This document shows, piece by piece, positions 1 through 5,034 of a stretch of 5,037 bases of DNA. The notes under the pieces are model-generated. The model saw nothing but the letters and a program-made list of their open reading frames with translations. It had not been told where the DNA came from and made no database searches. A program made the position numbers and the translations under genes. This stretch comes from JBKHBQ01 sp046542305 (GTDB taxonomy: Bacteria > Bacteroidota > Bacteroidia > Bacteroidales > 4484-276): assembly GCA_046542305.1 (NCBI GenBank), contig JBKHBQ010000280.1, positions 1 to 5,037 of the forward strand. Direction: 5' to 3'. Numbering within the stretch: position 1 is the stretch's first letter; every line of letters begins with the position of its first letter.

Positions 1-30
1 TCACACATCATCCGATCTTAAATCTCAGAT

Positions 31-44
31 CGTTAATCGTTAAT
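31..44. repeat. Short tandem repeat CGTTAAT x2
   Basis: Two exact head-to-tail copies of CGTTAAT lie in the AT-rich leader before the first gene. The word CAGATC also occurs twice nearby (26-31 and 55-60). Nothing else in positions 1-94 looks like a gene or a strong regulatory site. Such low-complexity words are frequent between genes in Bacteroidota, and no function is implied. Confidence 0.5.
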
Positions 45-94
45 CTTCCCATTTCAGATCATTTCATATCTCACCCCAAATCCGCTCCTTTCCT

Positions 95-102
95 TATCTT
101 TA
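95..102 (+). promoter_or_regulatory. Possible -7 box of the RuvC-like gene
   Basis: TATCTTTA matches the Bacteroidota -7 consensus TAnnTTTG at every fixed position except the final G. It lies 19 bp before the ATG at 122, which would give a leader of roughly 12-15 nt. No TTG element is visible at the expected -33 distance, so the call is weak. The short A-rich leader has no Shine-Dalgarno sequence, as is usual in this phylum. Confidence 0.35.
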
Positions 103-121
103 CACTTTACAAAAACATTCT

Positions 122-586
122 ATGGATTTTCTTCTTTCTGTTGATTTGGGTGTGAAGACCGGACTGGCGATGTTCAGTTCGGAGGGCAGACTGCTGTGGT
201 TTCGTTCGCAGAATTTCGGCAATGCCGCACGGCTGCGCAAGGCGATTCCGTGGCTGCTGAACGAAGAGGAGGATCTGTCGCACCTGGTGATCGAAGGTGG
301 CGGACCGCTGCTTAAAATCTGGGATGCATTTCTGGAAAAACGCAACATCGAAGTAATAAAAACCATGGCAGACAACTGGCGCCACGACTTGCTGCTCGAC
401 CGTGAGCAGCGCCGCGCCAAATCGGCCAAAGCCAATGCGGTGATCTATGCCCGCCGGGTGATCGAAAAATTGTCGGACCACAAAGCCACTTCCCTCAATG
501 CGGATGCCGCCGAAGCCATCATGATCGGACTGTGGGCATCGAAAAAACTGGGCTGGATCGGCAACGTGAACACGATTTTAAGGTAA
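122..586 (+). CDS. RuvC/RNase H-fold nuclease-like protein
   Basis: This 154-residue protein has the motif layout of the RuvC family, which are metal-dependent endonucleases that resolve branched DNA. A first strand, LLSVDLGVKTGLAMF, supplies Asp8 and the D-x-G-x-x-x-G turn. A second strand, LVIEGGG, supplies Glu58. The helix NADAAEAIMIGLWA supplies Asp128 and Glu131 and closely resembles the DAADALAIA helix of RuvC. The last acidic position is Glu instead of the usual Asp. A basic stretch at about residues 87-116 (WRHDLLL, then RRAKSAKAN and ARRVIEK) could contact nucleic acid. The protein is shorter than typical RuvC (roughly 170-190 residues), has no signal peptide and should be cytoplasmic. 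The ATG at 122 is the only start that keeps strand 1 whole. No ruvA or ruvB is nearby. The next gene begins 18 bp downstream, so co-transcription is possible. The fold is well supported, but activity and substrate are inferred. A YqgF-like role is less likely given the RuvC-like last helix. Confidence 0.82.
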   Translation: MDFLLSVDLGVKTGLAMFSSEGRLLWFRSQNFGNAARLRKAIPWLLNEEEDLSHLVIEGGGPLLKIWDAFLEKRNIEVIKTMADNWRHDLLLDREQRRAKSAKANAVIYARRVIEKLSDHKATSLNADAAEAIMIGLWASKKLGWIGNVNTILR

Positions 587-591
587 ATTTG
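584..591 (+). promoter_or_regulatory. Candidate -7 box over the upstream stop codon
   Basis: TAAATTTG is a perfect match to TAnnTTTG, and its first three bases are the TAA stop of the RuvC-like gene. Transcription would start near 595-597, only about 10 nt before the ATG at 605. No TTG is seen at -33. It could allow the lipoprotein gene to be transcribed on its own, or it may be a chance match. Confidence 0.35.
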
Positions 592-604
592 TCCGCAAGC
601 CATC

Positions 605-1636
605 ATGAACATGAAACATATTATTCCGGTCATCCTGCTTATCCTTACCTCCAGCCTGTGGTTTTCCTGCAAAAAGGCGGTCGAAAAAACACGTGCCAAA
701 TCGGCCATCGACAAGGCATCCCTGAGCTTCGGCAATACACAGGATTCCCGCACTTTACTCCTGACCAACGAAGGGGAGCAAGCGCTTTCGTTCAGCCTGA
801 CCGAAAACATCGGGTGGCTCGAAACCGGCACCACTTCCGGAGAAGTTGCCGGAAAAATGAGCGAACCCATTTCCGTTTCCGTCGACCGGAGCGGCCTTTC
901 CCAAAACGAATATACCGGCGAAATCGTGCTCAGCACTTCCGACAAGGATTACGTGATCCCGGTGTACCTTTCGGTGGATATGTTCCTGGTTACGGTGATC
1001 AATCCTGTATTTACCACCATCAACATCGAAGTGGATACCGGATATGGCAAAATGCCGGATAACCGTTTCAGCCGAAGGATTGCCGGCGGCGACAGCACCC
1101 AATTTGCCTGGTTCGTTGCCCCCGATTTGTTTACTTTTTATGCACATACTTCAGGATTGTATACCGACAGCACCCAACTGGGATTGGAAATGGTGTGGGA
1201 TGAAGTGTACGTGGTGAAAGAAACGGAGCCGCCCAGGATTTTTCTCAACGTTGCCGACGAATATTTCTTCCTTCAGATCATCAACACCTTCGAAACATTG
1301 AATCCACTTTATGTAAATTCCGGTACGCAGTTTGAAAAAGTGGAAAACATTTTCATTTTCCAAAGCATCGATCCGTTGCCCGTCGGATATTATCATGCGC
1401 TGCCCAATACCATTATCCGGGCTTTTGTATTCGATGGCTCCAATACCACAACCTGGATCAACGGCGAGCAGTTCGACCTTCCCTTTACCATCAACCAAAG
1501 CATCACCATCGAAAACTACCTGAGCGACACCCTGAAGTCTGCCCAACAAAAACCATCGCAACTGCTGAATACGCCCCTTCCGGCAATCAGTCGCGACTAC
1601 GGATTTGTCGAGGATTTTTCTGCGCGCCCTAAATAG
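605..1636 (+). CDS. BACON-like domain lipoprotein
   Basis: This 343-residue protein is predicted to be an exported lipoprotein. Residues 4-21 form a lysine-led hydrophobic signal ending in LWFSC, so Cys22 is the likely lipidated residue. The lipobox is loose, as often in Bacteroidota. The charged stretch after Cys22 acts as a linker. Residues about 38-125 resemble a BACON/Ig-like domain: ASLSFG start, LLLTNEGEQALSFSL, a central IGWLET tryptophan strand, a Gly-rich turn (TTSGEVAG), then PISVSVDRSGL and YTGEIVLSTSDKDYVIPVYLSV. BACON domains are usually linked to glycan or mucin binding or act as spacers. Residues 127-343 are beta-rich and aromatic (INPVFTTINIEVDTGYG, AWFVAPDLFTFYAH, WINGEQFDLPF) and I do not recognise them. 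The ATG at 611 is an equally plausible start and leaves the signal intact. No SusC/SusD or glycosidase gene is adjacent, so a carbohydrate role is not supported by context. The gene follows the nuclease gene by 18 bp on the same strand. Confidence 0.8.
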   Translation: MNMKHIIPVILLILTSSLWFSCKKAVEKTRAKSAIDKASLSFGNTQDSRTLLLTNEGEQALSFSLTENIGWLETGTTSGEVAGKMSEPISVSVDRSGLSQNEYTGEIVLSTSDKDYVIPVYLSVDMFLVTVINPVFTTINIEVDTGYGKMPDNRFSRRIAGGDSTQFAWFVAPDLFTFYAHTSGLYTDSTQLGLEMVWDEVYVVKETEPPRIFLNVADEYFFLQIINTFETLNPLYVNSGTQFEKVENIFIFQSIDPLPVGYYHALPNTIIRAFVFDGSNTTTWINGEQFDLPFTINQSITIENYLSDTLKSAQQKPSQLLNTPLPAISRDYGFVEDFSARPK

Positions 1637-1702
1637 CAGACAAATACATCATTAGCGAAATTCGTTTTTACCTAAAAAATCTACCGGAAAACCGAAAATT
1701 TC

Positions 1703-1731
1703 TTGTGCGTTTAAATCTTTTTGTACTTTTG
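1703..1731 (+). promoter_or_regulatory. Promoter of tRNA-Ser
   Basis: TACTTTTG (1724-1731) is a perfect -7 box (TAnnTTTG). TTG at 1703-1705 lies 18 bp upstream and fits the -33 element. This is the only promoter in the window with both elements. The -7 box ends only 4 nt before the first nucleotide of the mature tRNA, so the predicted transcription start is at or within a base or two of the tRNA 5' end. Confidence 0.75.
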
Positions 1732-1735
1732 CAGC

Positions 1736-1824
1736 GGAGAAATGCCGGAGTGGTCGAACGGGGCAGACTCGAAATCTGTTGGCCGGCTTATGCTGGCCCG
1801 GGGGTTCGAATCCCTCTTTCTCCG
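1736..1824 (+). tRNA. tRNA-Ser (anticodon CGA)
   Basis: This is a complete class II tRNA of 89 nt reading codon UCG. The acceptor stem GGAGAAA (1736-1742) pairs perfectly with TTTCTCC (1817-1823), and the discriminator is G1824. The anticodon stem GCAGA/TCTGT encloses the loop CTCGAAA, which puts the CGA anticodon at 1770-1772. A long variable arm, GGCCGGC-TTAT-GCTGGCC (1781-1798, one G-T pair), is typical of tRNA-Ser. The T arm has a 5-bp stem around the loop TTCGAAT (1805-1811). The 3' CCA is not encoded: the gene is followed by CTGG, so CCA must be added after transcription. It has its own promoter and terminator and so appears to be a single-gene unit. No copy of its 3' end is seen elsewhere in the window, so there is no visible integration footprint. 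Confidence 0.97.
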
Positions 1825-1830
1825 CTGGAT

Positions 1831-1861
1831 AAACCCGATGGATAACTGTCGGGTTTTTTTT
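1831..1861 (+). terminator. Intrinsic terminator of tRNA-Ser
   Basis: AAACCCGA (1831-1838) pairs with TCGGGTTT (1849-1856) to give an 8-bp stem with a 10-nt loop. A run of eight T residues (1854-1861) forms the end of the stem and the U-tract. It starts 7 nt after the tRNA discriminator base, so the primary transcript is barely longer than the tRNA itself. Confidence 0.88.
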
Positions 1862-1950
1862 GTTTTGAGATAATTAAGGATAAGGTAATGAGGTTTTTCA
1901 CAATCCGGGGAATCATTGCTACTAAGGTTTTGAGCCTGTTTAACTCATAA

Positions 1951-2037
1951 AATTTTGTGAGTTCTTTGTGTCCTGTTGTCTTTGTGGCATAATGAATAAT
2001 AGCCACAAAGGCAGAAAGGCTCTAAACTTCACTAAGT
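1951..2037. repeat. Degenerate CTTTGTG/CACAAAG inverted-repeat element
   Basis: The core is an inverted repeat: TGTCTTTGTGGC (1977-1988) against GCCACAAAGGCA (2002-2013), 12 bp with one G-T pair and a 13-nt AT-rich loop. Weaker symmetry continues outward: TTTTGTGAGTT on the left against the complement of AACTTCACTAAG on the right. CTTTGTG also occurs directly repeated at 1964-1970 and 1980-1986. I recall similar words scattered between genes in Bacteroidota, and this copy seems worn. There are no target-site duplications and no coding capacity. It is the main feature of the gene-free stretch between the tRNA terminator and the T9SS gene. Confidence 0.6.
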
Positions 2038-2090
2038 TATACTATTTCATGAATTAATCAGGTAAGAAAGATAATGTTTTGTGTCCCCTC

Positions 2091-2110
2091 TAAACCTGTC
2101 AGGTTTCGCC
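2091..2110. repeat. Palindromic repeat AAACCTG-T-CAGGTTT, copy 1
   Basis: AAACCTG (2092-2098) and CAGGTTT (2100-2106) form a perfect 7-bp palindrome around a single T. The same word, TAAACCTGTCAG followed by a near match, recurs at 3601-3620, just past the end of the T9SS gene. The two copies agree at 18 of 20 positions and lie in the same orientation on either side of that gene. Its right arm also overlaps a second small hairpin, TTTCGC (2104-2109) with GCGAAA (2120-2125). Confidence 0.65.
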
Positions 2111-2131
2111 AGAAATTTTGCGAAAACAAGC

Positions 2132-2188
2132 AAAACCAGACCTTTCACTGACTGCCTCCTGCCATTTTCAGGTTTAATCTGGTTTTTT
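2132..2188 (+). terminator. Long terminator-like hairpin with T tract
   Basis: AAAACCAGA (2132-2140) pairs perfectly with TCTGGTTTT (2178-2186), and the T run continues to 2188. CCT (2141-2143) can extend the stem with AGG (2170-2172) across a small bulge. The loop of about 26-37 nt is longer than in ordinary intrinsic terminators. No gene obviously ends here. It may stop read-through from the tRNA side, or be part of the repeat cluster that starts at 2091. Confidence 0.45.
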
Positions 2189-2202
2189 ATATAGCAGCGC
2201 CG

Positions 2203-2210
2203 TAAGTTTG
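2203..2210 (+). promoter_or_regulatory. -7 box of the T9SS-protein gene
   Basis: TAAGTTTG is a perfect TAnnTTTG match, 26 bp before the ATG at 2237. It predicts a leader of about 20 nt. The -33 region is a T run (2183-2188) without a clear TTG. The leader has no Shine-Dalgarno sequence. Confidence 0.55.
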
Positions 2211-2236
2211 CTTACTTAACACAAACGCATACCGAT

Positions 2237-3586
2237 ATGAAAAAGAAAATCCTTGCCTTATGTTTACTGACCACAGCATTGGCAGGCAATTGCCAGATTA
2301 ATGATTTTATCGTGCCGCTGAATGATCAGATTGTTGAAGTAGGCGATATGATCAAAACAAACGACGGGAATTTTATTGTTGCCGGAAATTCAGCAGTTCA
2401 AGCATGGATCACCGTTGAAAGTTTCACTTCGTCAGGCACAAGTTTGTGGAGCTGTCAATTGCAGGGACATATGGAGTGGCATACCCAAATCACTGAAAGG
2501 TCCAATGGCAATCTGCTGATCCCTTCAAACAACGGCAGGGTATTCGAACTCAGCCCGGAAGGTGGTTTATTGGGAGCGATTATGCTTCCCGACAGCCTGA
2601 ACGCGTTAGCAGGAAAAGCCGTCGAATTGCCCGATAAAAGCCTGATCGTTACCGAAATGGTAAAAATCTTTGATTCAAAAAATATTAACATCCTGGAAAG
2701 TTTTCTGGTAAAATACGACCAGGGAGGTAATGTTACAAAAAGATATGCCACAGGGCTTCTAAGTGTTTATGATATCAGGCTCCTGGAGAACGGAAACCTG
2801 CTGGCATCACTTTACGCCAAAGCTGTAACGGATTATAAAACGGTAGTCATCGAATACAGCCAGAATTTGAATGTTATTCAAAACATTTCCTTTCCGGATA
2901 AAGCTTTTACCATCGTAAACCTTCATCAGATAGACAATCAAAGGTATTTTGCTGCCGGACATACGGCCGATGAACTGCATATGTATTCAGCGATTGGCAT
3001 TTTTAATGGTCAGGGAAATATCATGCATTATAAAAGATACCCGCAACAATATATCAGATCACTGACACAGGATCCGGCAGGGCAGCGTATGTATGCCTTA
3101 ACCAACGCAATCGATACCTGTGCAATCCTCACACTGGATTATTCAGGGAACCTTCTGAATGAATTTTTTTATGACGACAGTTTGAAGGGTCAAAATATTA
3201 TTTATGATGATGAAGCTTTGTATATTGCCTGTCATTACTGGAACGCTGATACAACTCCGCCCCGGTCGCGGCTGGTCAGAATCAGCACTGACATCCTGGA
3301 ATCTCAATCATTATCAAACAAAGAAACCCCGGCAAAGATTGTGGCATATCCTAATCCGGCTTCCGGTTTTGTGGTGTTTGAAAGATCTGCAACAACACCT
3401 GCGAACGACCGGTTGACCATCCGCATTTTTGATGTGACCGGACAAGAAATCGATTCGTTTATCCTCGGTTCCGAAAAGCAAATAATACAAACAGATCACC
3501 TTAAACCCGGACTGTATTTTTATGAAGGAGTTCATGAAAAAGAAAAACTGACCGGAAAGTTTTTTGTGCTGAATCACAACAGGTGA
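2237..3586 (+). CDS. T9SS-exported protein with C-terminal sorting domain
   Basis: This 449-residue protein is predicted to be secreted or attached to the cell surface. Residues 1-19 form a Sec signal (MKKKILALCLLTTALAG, with cleavage probably near NCQ). Residues about 20-350 hold repeated short beta-strand units with Asp-Gly/Asn-Gly turns (KTNDGNFIVAGN, ERSNGNLLIP, LLENGNLLASL, TLDYSGNLLNEF), which suggests a beta-propeller-like fold. No catalytic motif is evident. Residues about 365-449 are a type A T9SS sorting domain: VAYPNPASGFVVFE, a middle strand IRIFDVTGQEI, then LKPGLYFYEG and a final TGKFFVLN strand. In this family the domain directs export through the outer membrane by the type IX system and is usually removed on the surface. 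The cargo function is unknown. Much of the gene is more AT-rich than its neighbours, though not uniformly, and it is flanked by two copies of a palindromic repeat, which suggests an accessory acquisition. A perfect -7 box lies 26 bp upstream. Confidence 0.85.
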   Translation: MKKKILALCLLTTALAGNCQINDFIVPLNDQIVEVGDMIKTNDGNFIVAGNSAVQAWITVESFTSSGTSLWSCQLQGHMEWHTQITERSNGNLLIPSNNGRVFELSPEGGLLGAIMLPDSLNALAGKAVELPDKSLIVTEMVKIFDSKNINILESFLVKYDQGGNVTKRYATGLLSVYDIRLLENGNLLASLYAKAVTDYKTVVIEYSQNLNVIQNISFPDKAFTIVNLHQIDNQRYFAAGHTADELHMYSAIGIFNGQGNIMHYKRYPQQYIRSLTQDPAGQRMYALTNAIDTCAILTLDYSGNLLNEFFYDDSLKGQNIIYDDEALYIACHYWNADTTPPRSRLVRISTDILESQSLSNKETPAKIVAYPNPASGFVVFERSATTPANDRLTIRIFDVTGQEIDSFILGSEKQIIQTDHLKPGLYFYEGVHEKEKLTGKFFVLNHNR

Positions 3587-3620
3587 AAATTTAATTCCTT
3601 TAAACCTGTCAGTTTTCACC
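3582..3620. repeat. Hairpin between convergent genes, with palindrome copy 2
   Basis: GGTGAAAA (3582-3589), which includes the TGA stop of the T9SS gene, pairs perfectly with TTTTCACC (3613-3620) around a 23-nt loop. A competing pairing, CAGGT (3580-3584) with ACCTG (3604-3608), uses the same left arm. The right part is the second copy of the palindromic repeat (3601-3620), with one arm eroded to CAGTTTT. It sits between converging genes and could act as a bidirectional 3'-end structure. There is no T tract, so intrinsic termination is doubtful. Confidence 0.5.
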
Positions 3621-3658
3621 GATTAACGCCTAAAAATGAACCTCCCTGCCTAATGCTC

Positions 3659-3855
3659 CTAAACCTCCTTCAGCTTTTTGCGGTATTCGCCGAAGAGGTT
3701 GGCCTTTGAAATATACCCGACATAGTTACCGTGGTCGAGCACAGGCAGGTTGTATTTGTCGCTTTCCTGGAATTTCTGCGCCACCTCCTCCACCGTATCA
3801 TCGGTTTGAACATGATATGGCGTACATCATCGAGCAGCACATGTGCCTTGCGAAA
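3659..3855 (-). pseudogene. Relic of a ClC chloride channel C-terminal CBS domain
   Basis: Two pieces of one protein can be read on the minus strand, in different frames. Downstream of the dehydrogenase stop, and in its frame, 3802-3855 gives FRKAHVLLDDVRHIMFKP. Shifted by one base, 3659-3805 gives QTDDTVEEVAQKFQESDKYN, continuing as LPVLDHGNYVGYISKANLFG and EYRKKLKEV before a TAG stop. The LLDDVRHIMFKP and KYNLPVLDHGNYVGYISKAN strings are, from memory, typical of the regulatory CBS tail of Bacteroidota ClC chloride channel/transporter proteins. In intact relatives I expect roughly 20-25 residues between FKP and DDT, which are missing here at about 3802-3805. All of the membrane part and the first CBS domain are also gone. 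The relic has no start codon of its own. The family call rests on motif memory and the decay on the frame break. A sequencing error could explain a frameshift but not the missing segments. Confidence 0.72.
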
Positions 3856-4620
3856 CTACTGATCCTGCTTTTTGGTCAGGTACGAATTGGCTTGTGCCGT
3901 GGGCGTCACCACCACATCGTTGATACAAACATGCTCCGGCAGGGTGGTCAGGTAATAGGCAACATCAGCAATATCTTCGGGCTGCAACGGCTGATAGCCC
4001 TGGTAAATTTTCTCCGCCCTTTCGTGATCGCCTTTAAAACGGACTTCAGAAAATTCCGTTTCCACCAATCCGGGGGCCACCTGCGACACCTTGATGCCTG
4101 TTCCGAGCAGGTCGATGCGCATGCCTTTGGTGAGGGCATCTACGGCATGCTTGGTGGCGCAGTACACGTTTCCTTTAGGATAAACTTCCTTGCCGGCAAT
4201 GGACCCAACGTTGATCACATGGCCGCTGCCGTTTTCGATCATCATGGGCAGGATGGTGCGGGAAACGTAGAGCAGTCCTTTGATGTTGGTGTCGATCATG
4301 CGCTCCCAGTCGGCGATTGCGCCTTCCTGCAGCGGGTCGAGGCCTGCTGCCAGCCCGGCATTGTTCACCAGGATGTCGATGGGTTTCCAGTCGTCGGGCA
4401 GATAATGAATGGCTTCCTCCACCTCCTGGCGGTCGGTAACGTCCATTTCGAGCAGCAGCACCCGTGATCCGCTGCGTTCCGAAAGCTCCTTCGACAGTTC
4501 CGACAGGCGCTCCTTACGCCTCCCGCTCATGATCACATCAATGCCGTTATGGGCAAATTTTTCCGCAATTGCTTTTCCGATTCCGGCTGTGGCGCCGGTG
4601 ATGAGTGCGATTTTCTTCAT
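3856..4620 (-). CDS. ydfG: YdfG-type NADP-dependent short-chain dehydrogenase
   Basis: This 254-residue classical SDR has a full Rossmann fold and looks intact. The cofactor loop is TGATAGIG (residues 8-15). GRR at 33-35 after strand 2 favours NADP(H). DV at 60-61 and NNAG at 86-89 follow. The catalytic set is Asn112, Ser140 (NVGSIAG), Tyr153 and Lys157 (YCATK), followed by the PGLVETEF loop. The C-terminal string SEVRFKGDHERAEKIYQG, then LTTLPEHVCIN, is very like E. coli YdfG, a 248-residue tetrameric enzyme that oxidises L-allo-threonine, serine and 3-hydroxy acids and also reduces malonic semialdehyde. The same activity is inferred here, in the cytoplasm. The ATG at 4620 is the only start that includes the first beta strand, and there is no Shine-Dalgarno. 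The gene is convergent with the T9SS gene, and a decayed ClC fragment abuts its stop codon. Assignment to the YdfG-like subgroup is firm, but exact substrate is not. Confidence 0.93.
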   Translation of the reverse strand: MKKIALITGATAGIGKAIAEKFAHNGIDVIMSGRRKERLSELSKELSERSGSRVLLLEMDVTDRQEVEEAIHYLPDDWKPIDILVNNAGLAAGLDPLQEGAIADWERMIDTNIKGLLYVSRTILPMMIENGSGHVINVGSIAGKEVYPKGNVYCATKHAVDALTKGMRIDLLGTGIKVSQVAPGLVETEFSEVRFKGDHERAEKIYQGYQPLQPEDIADVAYYLTTLPEHVCINDVVVTPTAQANSYLTKKQDQ

Positions 4621-4643
4621 GTGTTTTAAGATTTGTTTTACTG

Positions 4644-4651
4644 CAAATGTA
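4644..4651 (-). promoter_or_regulatory. -7 box of the dehydrogenase gene
   Basis: Read on the minus strand, TACATTTG is a perfect TAnnTTTG match, with 23 bp between it and the ATG at 4620. It predicts a leader of roughly 18-20 nt that is A-rich and without a Shine-Dalgarno. The nearest upstream TTG is about 27 bp away, too far for a standard -33 element. Confidence 0.6.
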
Positions 4652-4790
4652 CGGATTTCAGAATTTTCGGGTTTTCAGCAAAAGAAATGCGAATGGCACC
4701 GGATTTTCTTTTTTTCGCCCTGGATATGAACTGAAATGGCGCATCCGCTTTTTTTTTTGCTCATTCATTTTTATTATTGCTTCCTCTTTT

Positions 4791-4880
4791 ACTTTGAGAA
4801 ACACTGTGTCTTCATTGTGGCACTCCGTGCAACAGCTATACCACCAAGTTTTGCAAAGAATCACCAAGTTGCACACAGAG
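4791..4880. repeat. Degenerate intergenic repeat with CACCAAGTT direct copies
   Basis: CACCAAGTT occurs twice (4842-4850 and 4862-4870), each followed by a related tail ending in AGAAT, so about 20-22 bp is duplicated in tandem. GTGCAAC (4827-4833) and GTTGCAC (4868-4874) are inverted. The left half (CTTTGAGAAACACTGTGTC) and right half (GTTGCACACAGAG) carry the same kind of CTTTGTG/CACAGAG words as the element at 1951-2037. No gene is seen in 4652-4995. The rest of that stretch holds a ten-T run (4749-4758) and the palindrome CTTTGCAAAG (4945-4954). Confidence 0.5.
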
Positions 4881-4995
4881 AATAATTCCTGCATGACTAA
4901 AATAATCTATAGCACCCGGAATAAAACTTAGCCATAAACATTTCCTTTGCAAAGTACCTGAAGCAAAAACCCATGCATCACTTTTAATTTTCTTC

Positions 4996-5003
4996 TACCT
5001 TTG
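4996..5003 (+). promoter_or_regulatory. -7 box for a gene starting at the window edge
   Basis: TACCTTTG is a perfect TAnnTTTG match. It lies 31 bp before the ATG that ends the window, a spacing like that of the other genes here. No TTG is present at -33. Confidence 0.5.
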
Positions 5004-5034
5004 CGCTCATTCATTTCTCAAAAAGCTTTACAAC

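Noticed and set aside
445..1561. Several open frames of 124-176 codons over the first two genes
   Set aside because: They overlap the nuclease and lipoprotein genes in other frames or on the other strand, lack motifs, and are explained by the higher GC content.
1656..1669. CGAA-A-TTCG followed by TTTTT as a terminator for the lipoprotein gene
   Set aside because: The loop would be one base, so the arms cannot fold as drawn; opening it leaves too short a stem.
1788..2006. Minus-strand open frame of 72 codons ending in SGERGIRTPGPA
   Set aside because: Its C-terminal part is the antisense of the tRNA-Ser 3' half. RGIRTPG-type ends are a well-known artefact of translating tRNA genes, and the rest covers repeat sequence.
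1736..2236. Integration site of a genomic island at the tRNA-Ser gene
   Set aside because: No duplicate of the tRNA 3' end and no integrase are seen in the window, although an island boundary beyond the window cannot be excluded.
3706..4467. Plus-strand open frame of 253 codons
   Set aside because: It runs antisense to the clearly real dehydrogenase and the ClC relic. It has no recognisable motif and its composition is that of a shadow frame.
4738..4758. GCG-CATC-CGC followed by ten T residues as a plus-strand terminator
   Set aside because: The stem is only 3 bp and no plus-strand gene precedes it. A chance homopolymer is simpler.
4605..4931. Open frames of 78-108 codons on both strands in the last intergenic stretch
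   Set aside because: They are low-complexity (Phe/Ser- or Lys-rich), cross the dehydrogenase promoter and the repeat, and have no start-site context.
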